A DNA stretch of 64,000 bases from CAZNKU01 sp045541135 (GCA_045541135.1 JAZQIO010000020.1:45010-109009), one strand, 5' to 3'; positions 16,241-24,360 are shown, counted from the stretch's first letter. Program-made: numbers and translations. Notes: generated from the letters alone by a model not told the origin.

Positions 16241-16340
16241 ACAAACTGATCAGGCCATAACTTTTGTTAGGAGCCGGGTTACTTATGTAACAGTGGAATA
16301 ACCACGGGACAGTACGCTACGTCGACTGATCCCGTTTTTT
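16241..16340 (+). ncRNA. NiCo (cobalt/nickel) riboswitch with terminator
   Basis: The aptamer matches the known NiCo (czcD) pattern: AACTGA-CAGG near 16244-16253, a paired arm (CATAAC/GTTAGG-like), AGCCGGG (16272-16278), a stem capped before AACAG, and GGGACAGT (16306-16313). The last segment can pair with the first (aptamer closed) or with ACTGATCCCG (16324-16333) to make a terminator followed by TTTTTT. Metal binding would therefore favour read-through into the CDF exporter. Recognised from the motif, not by a covariance search. Confidence 0.85.
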
Positions 16341-16399
16341 ATTCATATACGGGAAATAAACTGCATAGAGTTCAATATAAATTCCCGGAGGTGTTTATT

Positions 16400-17311
16400 A
16401 TGAAAGAAAACACAGTAAACGACTTTGAAAAAACAGCTGTTCGGGTATCTCTTGTCAGCATTATAGCCAACACTGTTTTATCCATTTTTAAAATAATTGC
16501 AGGTATTGTTGCCAATTCGGGTGCTATGATAAGTGATGCTGTTCATTCCGCATCAGACATATTCAGCAGTATTATTGTTGTTATTGGTGTTAAAATTGCG
16601 GCTAAAGAATCTGACAAAGACCACCCATACGGCCACGAACGTTTTGAATGTGTTGCTGCAATTATACTTGCAGTTATTCTGCTTGTATGTGGCCTGTTTA
16701 TTGGTAACAGTGCAATTGAAACCTTACGGGCAGGCAATATAAAATCAATTGCTGTTCCCGGTATATTCGCCCTTATTGCGGCTGTTATTTCCATTATTTC
16801 AAAGGAAGCAATGTATTGGTACACAAGATTTTATGCCGGAAAATTTGATTCAGGTGCTTTAATGGCAGATGCATGGCATCACCGTAGTGATGCACTTTCT
16901 TCCGTAGGTGCACTTATAGGTATTATTGGTGCAAGAATGGGTTTTCCGCTTATGGATACAATTGCCAGCCTTGTTATTTGCATTTTTATAATTAAGGCTG
17001 CTTACGACATCTTTAAAGATGCCATCGAAAAAATGGTTGACCGTTCCTGCAGTGATGAAATGGAAAAGGAATTCATTGAATGTGCAATGAATCAGGAGGG
17101 TGTTATTGATGTTCCCTTTATACAGACCCGAATATTCGGTAATAAAATATATGTTGAAATTGACATTTGTGCAGACGGAGAAATGACCCTTCGGGAAAGT
17201 CACGAAATTGCAAAAAATGTTCACGATGCAATAGAACACCGATTTGAAAAAATAAAACACATATCGGTATGCGTAATCCCCGCCGATGAAACCAATGAAA
17301 AAATGCTATAA
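16400..17311 (+). CDS. Cation diffusion facilitator (CDF) metal exporter
   Basis: 303 residues, six predicted membrane helices followed by a cytosolic domain (from about residue 210). CDF proteins export divalent metals in exchange for protons. The site residues appear as SDAVHSASD in helix 2 (D and HxxxD form) and DAWHHRSDA in helix 5; DHPYGHERFE follows helix 2. The NiCo riboswitch upstream implies Co2+/Ni2+ export. The GTG at 16391 overlaps the GGAGGTG site, so the ATG at 16400 is taken as the start. Confidence 0.93.
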   Translation: MKENTVNDFEKTAVRVSLVSIIANTVLSIFKIIAGIVANSGAMISDAVHSASDIFSSIIVVIGVKIAAKESDKDHPYGHERFECVAAIILAVILLVCGLFIGNSAIETLRAGNIKSIAVPGIFALIAAVISIISKEAMYWYTRFYAGKFDSGALMADAWHHRSDALSSVGALIGIIGARMGFPLMDTIASLVICIFIIKAAYDIFKDAIEKMVDRSCSDEMEKEFIECAMNQEGVIDVPFIQTRIFGNKIYVEIDICADGEMTLRESHEIAKNVHDAIEHRFEKIKHISVCVIPADETNEKML

Positions 17312-17330
17312 TGCATAAGAGGTGTTAAAT

Positions 17331-17897
17331 ATGAAGGTATATGTTATAAGACATGGAGAAAGCGAAAATAACCTTGCAAAGAAATGGACGGGATGGGCAG
17401 ATGTTCACATTACCGAAAAAGGTGTGGAAGATGCAAAAAAGTCAGGAGAAATTATCAAGAATATTACCTTTGATAAAATATTTACAAGTGACCTTATCCG
17501 CACCATTGAAACCGCACAAAATGCTATTCCCGGCTGTTGTTACGAAACATCAGCGCTTGTAAGAGAAGTCAATGTAGGAAACATTGCCAATACCCCTCTT
17601 GCCGGCTTAACCGAGGAACAGAAAAAAGCAAGGGCAGAAAAAGGATATGCCGCATTTGGCGGAGAAAGCAAAGAGGAATTCCGAAACAGAATCAAACTTT
17701 TTATGAATAAGCTGGAAAAATCAGACTACGAAAATGTTGCAGTTTTTTCACACGGCGGATGGCTTTGCGGAATGCTTAACCTTGTAACGGATACTCAAAT
17801 TTCAAGAGAGCATCTGTGTTGCAACAATTGTACTGTTGCAATTTTTGAATATATCAACAACATATGGAAGCTTCACAGCTGGATAAATCTTTCGTAA
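17331..17897 (+). CDS. Histidine phosphatase family protein (phosphoglycerate mutase-like)
   Basis: 188 residues. The catalytic RHGE motif is at residues 9-12 (VIRHGESENN), with the second histidine in FSHGG near residue 143. This fold covers 2,3-bisphosphoglycerate-dependent mutases and broad phosphatases; the short length and the presence of apgM elsewhere favour a phosphatase. The start is ATG at 17331 after AGAGGTG. It is 19 bp downstream of the CDF gene, likely on the same transcript, and ends at a strong terminator. Confidence 0.85.
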   Translation: MKVYVIRHGESENNLAKKWTGWADVHITEKGVEDAKKSGEIIKNITFDKIFTSDLIRTIETAQNAIPGCCYETSALVREVNVGNIANTPLAGLTEEQKKARAEKGYAAFGGESKEEFRNRIKLFMNKLEKSDYENVAVFSHGGWLCGMLNLVTDTQISREHLCCNNCTVAIFEYINNIWKLHSWINLS

Positions 17898-17905
17898 AAT
17901 TCAAG

Positions 17906-17943
17906 AGTGTTTTTAAAGTTTTCTTTAAAAACACTTTATTTTT
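17906..17943 (+). terminator. Terminator after the histidine phosphatase
   Basis: 13-bp stem (17906-17918 with 17923-17935), TTTT loop, T-rich tail. Confidence 0.85.
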
Positions 17944-17964
17944 CATCTATTTTTGGAGATAATA

Positions 17965-18063
17965 TTGAAAATTCTTTCAAAGTATGCAAGCATTCCCGAG
18001 GCGATGCAGATGGCGGCTGTTGAGGCACTTGAACGAATGAAAAAAGCTTTCGGCACAAAGTAG
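17965..18063 (+). CDS. Possible 32-aa peptide of unknown function
   Basis: A TTG-started frame of 33 codons with a GGAG ribosome site 6 nt upstream (17955-17958) and its own terminator 6 bp after the stop. The peptide is predicted helical (segment EAMQMAAVEALERMKKAF, residues 12-29) and amphipathic with a basic end. It is too short for homology judgement. It could be a real small protein or the decayed end of a lost gene. Confidence 0.35.
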   Translation: MKILSKYASIPEAMQMAAVEALERMKKAFGTK

Positions 18064-18069
18064 TCAAAA

Positions 18070-18102
18070 GACTGTGAAAATTCATTTCACAGTCATTTCT
18101 TG
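18070..18102 (+). terminator. Terminator downstream of the small ORF
   Basis: Perfect 10-bp stem (18070-18079 with 18085-18094), 5-nt loop, then ATTTCTTGTT. It insulates the amylase promoter that starts 6 bp later. Confidence 0.75.
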
Positions 18103-18107
18103 TTACA

Positions 18108-18136
18108 TTGACAAATGCTCAGCATAATGATAAAAT
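18108..18136 (+). promoter_or_regulatory. Promoter of the GH13 gene
   Basis: TTGACA (18108-18113), 17-bp spacer, TAAAAT (18131-18136). Confidence 0.7.
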
Positions 18137-18179
18137 TAAACATGTTATTCACAAAATTCGGAAAGGAAATAATTAAAAT

Positions 18180-19487
18180 ATGTGGTTTAACGAAAGTGTA
18201 ATTTATCAGATTTATCCATTCGGCTTCTGCGGTGCTCCCGACAACAATGACGGAGTACTTGAACACCGAATTTTAAAAGTCATAGACTATATACCTCATC
18301 TTGTAAAATTGAATATCGACTCCATATACTTCTGCCCTGTTTTTGAAAGCAGTGCACACGGATATGACACAGCTGATTTTTCAAAAATCGATGTTCGTTT
18401 AGGAACAAACGAGGATTTCAAACTTGTATGCGACAAATTGCATGAAAACGGAATAAAGGTAATTTTAGACGGTGTATTCAATCATGTTGGCAGAAACTTT
18501 TTTGCCTTCCGTGATGTACAGGAAAAAAAGTGGGATTCGCCATACAAGGACTGGTTCCACATAAGCTTTGACGGAAACAGCAATTACAATGACGGCTTCT
18601 GGTACGAAGGTTGGGAGGGGCATTTTGAGCTTGTAAAGCTTAACCTTGATAACCCTGCTGTAAAACAGTACATTTTTGACAGAGTAAGGGAATGGATAGA
18701 CTATTTTGGAATAGACGGTCTGCGACTTGATGTTGCTTACATGCTGAACCGTCAGTTTATGCGCGAGCTTCGTGGCATTTGTCAGTCAAAAAAAGACGAC
18801 TTTTTCCTTGCCGGTGAAATGATACACGGTAACTATAAAGAAATAATCAATGACGAAATGTTGCACAGTGCAACAAATTACGAATGCTTTAAGGGTATAC
18901 ATTCTTCCTTTAACAGTATGAATATGTTTGAAATCGGTCATTCACTTCGCAACCGCTTCGGCAAAGAGGATTGGTGTATGTACAAGGGTTTACAGCTTAT
19001 AGGATTTGTAGATAATCACGATGTAACAAGAATTGCATCTAATCTCGCAAACAAAAATCACATTATCCCCGCTTACGGAATTTTAATGTCTATGCCCGGA
19101 ATACCCTGTATTTACTACGGCAGTGAATGGGGAATAGAGGGCAGAAAGGAAGACGGTGACAAGGCACTTCGTCCCGAAACACCAACGCCCCGGTACAACG
19201 ACATTACAGAATTTGTTTCAAAAGCGGCAAAAGTTCACAAAGAAAGTAAAGCTTTATGCTATGGCACCATTGAAATTCTGCACCTTACCAACAAGCAGAT
19301 AATTTTTGAAAGAGCCTTTGAAGGCGAACGTATAATTATAATGATAAACGCAGACGAAAATGAATATACTGCACACTACAATGCAAACGCAGGCTGTGGC
19401 ACAGACTTACTTACAGGAAACCATTTTGACTTTGGTGCAGGAAGTAAAATGCCTGCATATTCCGTACAATATATTAAGGTTCAGTGA
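18180..19487 (+). CDS. GH13 alpha-amylase family glycoside hydrolase, intracellular
   Basis: 435 residues with no signal peptide. The GH13 barrel is clear: DGVFNHVG (region I), GLRLDVAY with the nucleophile Asp (region II), AGEM with the acid Glu (region III) and FVDNHD with the transition-state Asp (region IV), then a beta C-terminal domain. It likely cleaves imported malto-oligosaccharides (maltodextrin glucosidase or amylase type); exact product is not predictable. The ATG follows AAGGAAAT. The stop is 12 bp before the glycerate kinase ATG. Confidence 0.92.
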   Translation: MWFNESVIYQIYPFGFCGAPDNNDGVLEHRILKVIDYIPHLVKLNIDSIYFCPVFESSAHGYDTADFSKIDVRLGTNEDFKLVCDKLHENGIKVILDGVFNHVGRNFFAFRDVQEKKWDSPYKDWFHISFDGNSNYNDGFWYEGWEGHFELVKLNLDNPAVKQYIFDRVREWIDYFGIDGLRLDVAYMLNRQFMRELRGICQSKKDDFFLAGEMIHGNYKEIINDEMLHSATNYECFKGIHSSFNSMNMFEIGHSLRNRFGKEDWCMYKGLQLIGFVDNHDVTRIASNLANKNHIIPAYGILMSMPGIPCIYYGSEWGIEGRKEDGDKALRPETPTPRYNDITEFVSKAAKVHKESKALCYGTIEILHLTNKQIIFERAFEGERIIIMINADENEYTAHYNANAGCGTDLLTGNHFDFGAGSKMPAYSVQYIKVQ

Positions 19488-19498
19488 GGTATATAATT

Positions 19499-20638
19499 AT
19501 GAAAGTTGTAATAGCAACAGACTCCTTTAAGGGAAGTCTTTCAACAATTCAGGCAGGCAATGCCATTTCCGAGGGAATAAAAAGGGTATTTTCCGATGTC
19601 GAAACATCGGTGCATCCAATTGCAGACGGTGGTGAGGGTACGGTAGAAGCTATGTCTACCATAGCAGGAAGCAAAAAGCAAAGTGTAAAAGTATGCGGAC
19701 CACTTAATCAAAAAGTTGATGCAGAATATGTAATAATAGAGAATACTGCGGTTATTGAAATGTCAGCAGCAGCAGGTATTACATTGATAAAAAAAGAGAA
19801 ACTTAACCCACTTGACACAACCACATACGGTGTGGGAGAAATAATTTGTGATGCTATAAATAAAGGATGCAGGAATTTTATAATAGGCATTGGTGGCAGT
19901 GCTACAAATGACGGTGGTATTGGAATGCTTACGGCTTTGGGTTTTGAATTTACTGACATTGGCGGAAAGCCAATACCCCAAGGGGCAAAAGGCTTAGAAA
20001 AAATGTATAACATAAATACCGGTAACGCTATGGCTGAGCTTAAAGAATGCAACTTCCGAATAGCCTGCGACGTTACAAACCCACTTTGTGGTGAAAAGGG
20101 CTGCAGTGCCATCTACGGTCCCCAAAAGGGAGCTACTCCAAAAATGGTTGAAGATATGGACAAGTGGATGTCAAAATATGCAGACCTTACAAAATCAATA
20201 AATCCGGATGCAGACCAAAACACACCCGGAGCAGGTGCGGCTGGTGGTATGGGTTTCGCCTTTTTATCTTATTTAAACGGAAAATTACAGCCGGGAATTG
20301 AGCTTATTACGGAAGAAACAAATCTGGAGGAACATATAAAATATGCAGATGTTGTAATAACGGGTGAAGGCAGGCTGGACGGGCAGTCTGTTATGGGTAA
20401 AGTACCGGTGGGCGTTGCCAAGCTTGCAAAAAAATACGAAAAGCCTGTAATAGCATTTGCAGGCTGTGTTACAGAAGATGCAAAAAATTTGAATAATTAT
20501 GGAATAGATGCATTTTTCCCTATAATTAAAGGTGTTTGCTCACTGGATGAGGCAATGAATACACAAAATGCCTGCGCTAACCTTTCAGACACTACAGAAC
20601 AGGTTTTCAGAATACTTAATATACAAAAAATGCTGTGA
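19499..20638 (+). CDS. Glycerate kinase (GlxK/GarK family)
   Basis: 379 residues. This family phosphorylates D-glycerate (2-phosphoglycerate in many members) and feeds sugar-acid carbon into glycolysis. Typical segments: IATDSFKGSLST (N-terminus), HPIADGGEGTVEA, GGSATNDGGIGML and GAGAAGGMGFAF, then VITGEGRLDGQS. A GTG at 19484 opens the frame inside the GH13 end, but ATG at 19499 has GAGGT at 8-nt spacing. Operon with the GH13 gene. Confidence 0.93.
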   Translation: MKVVIATDSFKGSLSTIQAGNAISEGIKRVFSDVETSVHPIADGGEGTVEAMSTIAGSKKQSVKVCGPLNQKVDAEYVIIENTAVIEMSAAAGITLIKKEKLNPLDTTTYGVGEIICDAINKGCRNFIIGIGGSATNDGGIGMLTALGFEFTDIGGKPIPQGAKGLEKMYNINTGNAMAELKECNFRIACDVTNPLCGEKGCSAIYGPQKGATPKMVEDMDKWMSKYADLTKSINPDADQNTPGAGAAGGMGFAFLSYLNGKLQPGIELITEETNLEEHIKYADVVITGEGRLDGQSVMGKVPVGVAKLAKKYEKPVIAFAGCVTEDAKNLNNYGIDAFFPIIKGVCSLDEAMNTQNACANLSDTTEQVFRILNIQKML

Positions 20639-20656
20639 TTTTCATCACAGCATTTT
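20627..20656 (+). terminator. Bidirectional terminator between glycerate kinase and the cytidylate-kinase-like gene
   Basis: 13-bp perfect stem (20627-20639 with 20644-20656) rich in A on one side and T on the other, serving both converging genes. Confidence 0.85.
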
Positions 20657-20657
20657 A

Positions 20658-21257
20658 TTATTTCTCTATTCTGTCTTTTATATAGCGTTCAAGCATGTCC
20701 ACTGTTTTTTCAATACCAAGCTTACTGCTGTTTACGCAAAGATGATAGTTTCTTGAATCTCCCCATTTACCTTTGCAATGGCTGTTATGGTACATCTTTC
20801 TTTCAAGATCCTTTTTGATTCTCATCTTATTTGCTTCTTCATCTGTTTTTAGACCATATACTTCCTTGACACGCTGGTTTTTACAAGGAATATCGCCAAG
20901 AATAAATATTGTAATCAGATTTTGGTTATGAGAAAGCATTGCTTCCGAACAACGTCCTACTACAACAAAGGACTCTCCGGCATCACCTTTCTTCTGCAGA
21001 TATTCAAACTGCATTCTTAAAAGATGCTCAGAAAATGAATTTGTATGTCCCTTTACTTTTTTTGTAAAAAATTTCAATTTGGGTTTTTCTTCATATTTAC
21101 GCATCTGTTCATGATCAAAATTCTTTTCTTCTGCAATATGTTCCAAAAGATTGTGGTCATATAAGGGAATATCAAATCTTTTGGCCAAAGCCTCTGCGAT
21201 AACATGCCCGCCACTGCCGAATTCACGACCTATTGAGATTATAACCTGTTTTTCCAA
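20658..21257 (-). CDS. Cytidylate kinase-like family protein
   Basis: 199 residues. The N-terminal P-loop IGREFGSGGHVIAEALA (residues 9-25, G-x-x-G-S-G-G-x) is the mark of the cytidylate-kinase-like family in Firmicutes; an Arg-rich lid (DLERKMYHNSHCKGKWGDSR) and the segment VVVGRCSEAML follow. The family resembles CMP kinase but its real substrate is unproven. The start is TTG at 21257, with GGGGG 8 nt upstream. It is 13 bp downstream of the transporter gene in one operon. Confidence 0.8.
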   Translation of the reverse strand: MEKQVIISIGREFGSGGHVIAEALAKRFDIPLYDHNLLEHIAEEKNFDHEQMRKYEEKPKLKFFTKKVKGHTNSFSEHLLRMQFEYLQKKGDAGESFVVVGRCSEAMLSHNQNLITIFILGDIPCKNQRVKEVYGLKTDEEANKMRIKKDLERKMYHNSHCKGKWGDSRNYHLCVNSSKLGIEKTVDMLERYIKDRIEK

Positions 21258-21270
21258 ACCAAAAACCCCC

Positions 21271-22638
21271 TTACATACAATATCTTAAGTATATAACTGC
21301 TGTTGATATAACCAAAACAATTACTGTTGCAGGAATTGAATACTTACAGTATTTTCCCCAGCCTATAAAGTGACCCTCCTGAGCCGCCGCCGAAATACCC
21401 ACAACATTTGCCGATGCACCGATAGGTGTAGCACTTCCGCCAACGTCTGTACCCATAGCCAAAGACCATGAAAGTGTATCAAGGGGAATTCCCGATGTAA
21501 CAGACAATGTACTTATAACAGGAATCATTGTTGCCGCAAAAGGAATGTTATCTACCAATGCGCTGGCAATGCCTGATGCCCAGATAATAATACCCACTAT
21601 CAGATATTGATTGTCACCGCATACACTTACAATAATGTTTGCAAGAATTTCAAGTATCTTGGTCTGCTCAAGACCGCCGACTACAACGAAAAGGCCAATA
21701 AAGAAAAGTAATGTTTTGTAATCAACCTTCTTTATAAGCATTATACTCTTTTTGCCTGCAAAAATCAAGGTTGCTGCAATAACAATAACCCCTATGGCTG
21801 CAACGGTAAGCCCCGTCTGCGCATGAGTAACCAACAAAACAACTGCCGCAAGGAATATAAAACTACTTGCCATAAATTCTTTTTTACTCTTTATTGCTTC
21901 AGAGGGTTGCGGATATACTGTTTCACCACGAAGACTTTCAGAATTTTTAAGCTCCTTACGGAAACACAAATAATAATAAATTACAACAAATATTGCTGAA
22001 ACCAAAACTATAAAACCTGTGTTTAGTATAAAATCAAAAAATGTATATCCTAAAGACGTGCCGATAATAATATTTGGCGGATCACCGCACATTGTTGCCG
22101 AACCGCCAAGGTTAGCACAAAATATCTCTGCCATTATAACAGGAACGGGATTAAACTTTAAAAGCTTGGCAAGCTCCAGAGTTACCGCCGCAAGGAAAAG
22201 TATAACAGTAATACTGTCTATAAACATTGCAAGCACCAAAGACATAAGCATAAATGTTATATGTATTGATGTTGCACGGTATTTAACTAACTTTGCAATA
22301 CCAAGACACAGCCAACGGAAAAATCCCGATTCTCCCATACCCTCTACCATTACCATCATGCCTGCAATAAACACTATGGTAGACCAGTTGATACCTGATG
22401 AACTTTCATGAGCTTCTCCTGCTACATACCAAAATTCTGTTTTAAAAAAGCTTCCTAAGTTCAAAACTTCATTAATTGCAGTAAAGCTATGCAAACACAA
22501 TCCGAAAACTACAATCAGCATAAGTGCGGCGCTTAAAAGCGTAACGATATGCCTTTCGACCTTTTCCGATATGATTATCAAAAACATTACCACAAAAATC
22601 ATAACTGAAAAAACCTGAGCCACTATCACTTTTGTCAT
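21271..22638 (-). CDS. ArsB/NhaD-superfamily ion transporter
   Basis: 455 residues with about 11-12 hydrophobic helices. The two inverted-repeat hairpin segments typical of this superfamily are visible: NLGGSATMCGDPPNIIIG (about 165-182) and the C-terminal GTDVGGSATPIGASANVVG. Relatives carry arsenite, Na+/H+ or dicarboxylates; the CGDPPN form is closest to P-protein/NhaD-like permeases. Substrate not assigned. Own promoter at 22700-22728. Confidence 0.85.
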   Translation of the reverse strand: MTKVIVAQVFSVMIFVVMFLIIISEKVERHIVTLLSAALMLIVVFGLCLHSFTAINEVLNLGSFFKTEFWYVAGEAHESSSGINWSTIVFIAGMMVMVEGMGESGFFRWLCLGIAKLVKYRATSIHITFMLMSLVLAMFIDSITVILFLAAVTLELAKLLKFNPVPVIMAEIFCANLGGSATMCGDPPNIIIGTSLGYTFFDFILNTGFIVLVSAIFVVIYYYLCFRKELKNSESLRGETVYPQPSEAIKSKKEFMASSFIFLAAVVLLVTHAQTGLTVAAIGVIVIAATLIFAGKKSIMLIKKVDYKTLLFFIGLFVVVGGLEQTKILEILANIIVSVCGDNQYLIVGIIIWASGIASALVDNIPFAATMIPVISTLSVTSGIPLDTLSWSLAMGTDVGGSATPIGASANVVGISAAAQEGHFIGWGKYCKYSIPATVIVLVISTAVIYLRYCM

Positions 22639-22699
22639 CTCCTTAAATTAAACCGAAAGCTCGTGATACCTCTTTCGATTTCTTTTATAAACCTTATAT

Positions 22700-22728
22700 A
22701 TAATAGCAAAGTGATTTTTTAAAGTCAA
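22700..22728 (-). promoter_or_regulatory. Promoter of the ArsB/NhaD transporter operon
   Basis: Minus strand TTGACT (22723-22728), 17-bp spacer, TATTAT (22700-22705). Confidence 0.65.
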
Positions 22729-22793
22729 GAAAAAATTGCACAAAAATTGACAACAATTTAACAATTTTTAGTTAAAATTTGAACTATTTACTA

Positions 22794-22821
22794 TTGACAA
22801 AATTACCACCTGTGATAAACT
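22794..22821 (+). promoter_or_regulatory. Promoter and long leader of the GDPD gene
   Basis: TTGACA (22794-22799), 16-bp spacer, TAAACT (22816-22821). About 150 nt of leader follow before ATG at 22975; a second TATAAT stands at 22848-22853. The leader has a GGCTG (22894) to CAGCC (22947) closing pairing and nothing else recognised. Confidence 0.5.
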
Positions 22822-22974
22822 ATTAACATATCATAGTTTGAAGTGATATAATATAAATTATATTACGTAAAATCTATATACATTAATATGTCGGCTGGTT
22901 TTAATAGTTGCAACAGTGACGGATTTGAATGCTGTATCAAAATTAACAGCCATAAAGAACAAGGGGGAAATAAA

Positions 22975-23811
22975 ATGAACTACTGGACACAAAGTAAAGA
23001 CAACATCTGGGTAGCAGCTCACAGAGGCTGGCGTACAAAATACCCTGAAAACACAATGGAAGCCTTTAAGGCGGCTATGTCACTTGGGGTAGATCAGTTG
23101 GAAACAGATATCCGTGTTACAAAGGATGGTGAATTGGTACTTATTCACGATGATACTGTAGACAGAACAACAAACGGCACAGGTAAGGTTTGCGATTATA
23201 CATTGGAGGAGCTGAAAAAGCTTGACGCAGGAAGCTTTTTAGACCCCAAATTTAAGGATTGCCGTATTCCTACATTCATAGAATTTATGGAATATGTAAA
23301 GCAGTTCCCCGCTATTACTTTGGACCTTGAGCTTAAGGAACGTCCCGACAACACGGACCTTAAAACATCTTACGATGTTTGTGACAAGGTTCTTGCAATT
23401 GTCGACGAATACGGATTTACTGACCGTGTTGTTATAAATACATGGAATGGTCTTTTGAATGAATACATTTACAAAAAGCACGGTAAAAAGTACAGAATTC
23501 ATACGTATTATCCCGAAAGATGCTTAAACGGTGAAAAAAATCCTTATGAGCTTGACCCATACTCATTTGCATACTGTGCTTGTATGTTTGACCCTGAACC
23601 GATTAAAGAACTTAAAAAGAATGCTGAAAATATGGCTTCTAAAGAAGAGTTTGCCGAAATGGAAGCAAGGGGTGTTCAGCCCTGGGCAGGTGCAGGCGTT
23701 AAAACCGAAGAAGGTGTTGACCGCGCAATCGCACACGGTGCATACCTTATAACCTGTGATAACCCGGATGTTATTTTAGACGCTCTTCGTAAAAAAGGAA
23801 AACATAAATGA
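22975..23811 (+). CDS. Glycerophosphodiester phosphodiesterase
   Basis: 278 residues, no signal peptide. GDPD enzymes hydrolyse glycerophosphodiesters to glycerol-3-phosphate and an alcohol. Signature: AAHRGWRTKYPENTMEAF (His-Arg and Glu-Asn, about residues 13-30), METDIRV-like LETDIRVTKDGELVLIHDD (metal ligands), and a C-terminal ITCDNPD. The open frame begins earlier, at 22888, but ATG at 22975 has AAGGGGGA at good spacing. Monocistronic. Confidence 0.92.
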   Translation: MNYWTQSKDNIWVAAHRGWRTKYPENTMEAFKAAMSLGVDQLETDIRVTKDGELVLIHDDTVDRTTNGTGKVCDYTLEELKKLDAGSFLDPKFKDCRIPTFIEFMEYVKQFPAITLDLELKERPDNTDLKTSYDVCDKVLAIVDEYGFTDRVVINTWNGLLNEYIYKKHGKKYRIHTYYPERCLNGEKNPYELDPYSFAYCACMFDPEPIKELKKNAENMASKEEFAEMEARGVQPWAGAGVKTEEGVDRAIAHGAYLITCDNPDVILDALRKKGKHK

Positions 23812-23816
23812 GTTAA

Positions 23817-23852
23817 AAAACCTTGGATTAAAACAATCCAAGGTTTTCTTTT
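23817..23852 (+). terminator. Terminator of the GDPD gene
   Basis: 13-bp perfect stem (23817-23829 with 23835-23847), then TTCTTTT. It overlaps the end of the convergent small gene, for which it can also act in reverse. Confidence 0.85.
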
Positions 23853-24001
23853 CCCGAAACAAATATTTTAAAAATAAAATCATCAATATCTTTTGCCTTT
23901 ATTTTTGACAAATTTTTAGCTTGCAATAATTCTCTTTTTACCTCCTCCACAGTAACTCCGTAATGCTCTGCAACCATTTCGTATATATGTTCAAAATTCA
24001 T
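23828..24001 (-). CDS. Small protein with a Spo0A C-terminal-like helix-turn-helix
   Basis: 57 residues from ATG at 24001, which has GGAGG at 6-nt spacing; the longer open frame (to 24034) runs into the upstream terminator. The segment IYEMVAEHYGVTVEEVKREL resembles the DNA-binding helices of the Spo0A C-terminal domain, found as free-standing small proteins in Clostridia. Function unknown. It is preceded by a promoter, a rod-like RNA and a terminator, so it may be expressed by read-through or attenuation. Confidence 0.6.
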   Translation of the reverse strand: MNFEHIYEMVAEHYGVTVEEVKRELLQAKNLSKIKAKDIDDFIFKIFVSGKENLGLF

Positions 24002-24018
24002 ATGTGACCTCCATAAAT

Positions 24019-24049
24019 CAAAAAAGTGCGTCAACCAAAGTCAACGCAC
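24019..24049 (-). terminator. Terminator between the rod-like RNA and the small gene
   Basis: Minus strand GTGCGTTGAC/GTTGACGCAC (10 bp, two G-U pairs; 24026-24035 and 24040-24049) followed by TTTTTT, 18 bp before the small gene's start codon. Confidence 0.8.
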
Positions 24050-24077
24050 CAAAAAACGTTGCTTCAATTGAACTATT

Positions 24078-24198
24078 GTCACATAGTATACTATCAATAA
24101 TATCTTACCCAAGTATAACCAATCAAAGCTTACGTTTTTTTCAATCGCAAACTTGGGTTAAACATTATTGATTATTAAGCATACTTTAACTATGTGAC
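24078..24198 (-). ncRNA. Unidentified rod-shaped RNA, 121 nt plus tail
   Basis: The predicted transcription start falls on the first base of a long imperfect hairpin. From the ends inward on the minus strand: GTCACAT/ATGTGAC, AGTATGCT/AGTATACT (one G-U), ATCAATAAT/ATTATTGAT and ACCCAAGT/ACTTGGGT, with extra bases mostly on the 5' side and a 36-nt apical loop. An intrinsic terminator follows, giving a transcript of about 180 nt. It could be a free sRNA, an attenuating leader of the small Spo0A-C-like gene, or a hairpin-type transposable remnant. Not a clear match to 6S RNA. Confidence 0.5.
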
Positions 24199-24204
24199 GA
24201 TATT

Positions 24205-24233
24205 ATTATATCACATAAAAATTGAAAATTCAA
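24205..24233 (-). promoter_or_regulatory. Promoter of the rod-shaped RNA
   Basis: Minus strand TTGAAT (24228-24233), 17-bp spacer, TATAAT (24205-24210). A start 7 nt downstream falls at 24198, the first paired base of the RNA. Confidence 0.75.
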
Positions 24234-24291
24234 CAAAAATCGTTCTCCATAATTCGACAAAAATCGGGGGGATAAGAAAATAAGATGCAGA

Positions 24292-24360
24292 ATAAGCGAA
24301 CCGAACCGAAGGGGTGACCCGAGACAGTACGATGGTACGGCTCGGGTGAGGTTCGCTTAT
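24292..24360. repeat. Folded GC-richer intergenic element
   Basis: A 69-bp inverted-repeat structure in AT-rich surroundings: outer 11-bp perfect stem (24292-24302 with 24350-24360), then an inner 7-bp stem (24317-24323 with 24341-24347) topped by GTAC/GTAC with a GATG loop. The 14-nt 5' strand between them can form a small ACC/GGT hairpin, making a three-way junction. No promoter seen on either side. Could be a dispersed repeat or RNA element. Confidence 0.55.

Noticed and set aside
24078..24198. 6S RNA assignment for the rod-shaped RNA
   Set aside because: Size fits, but unpaired bases are mostly on one side and no two-sided central bubble is visible; kept as unidentified.
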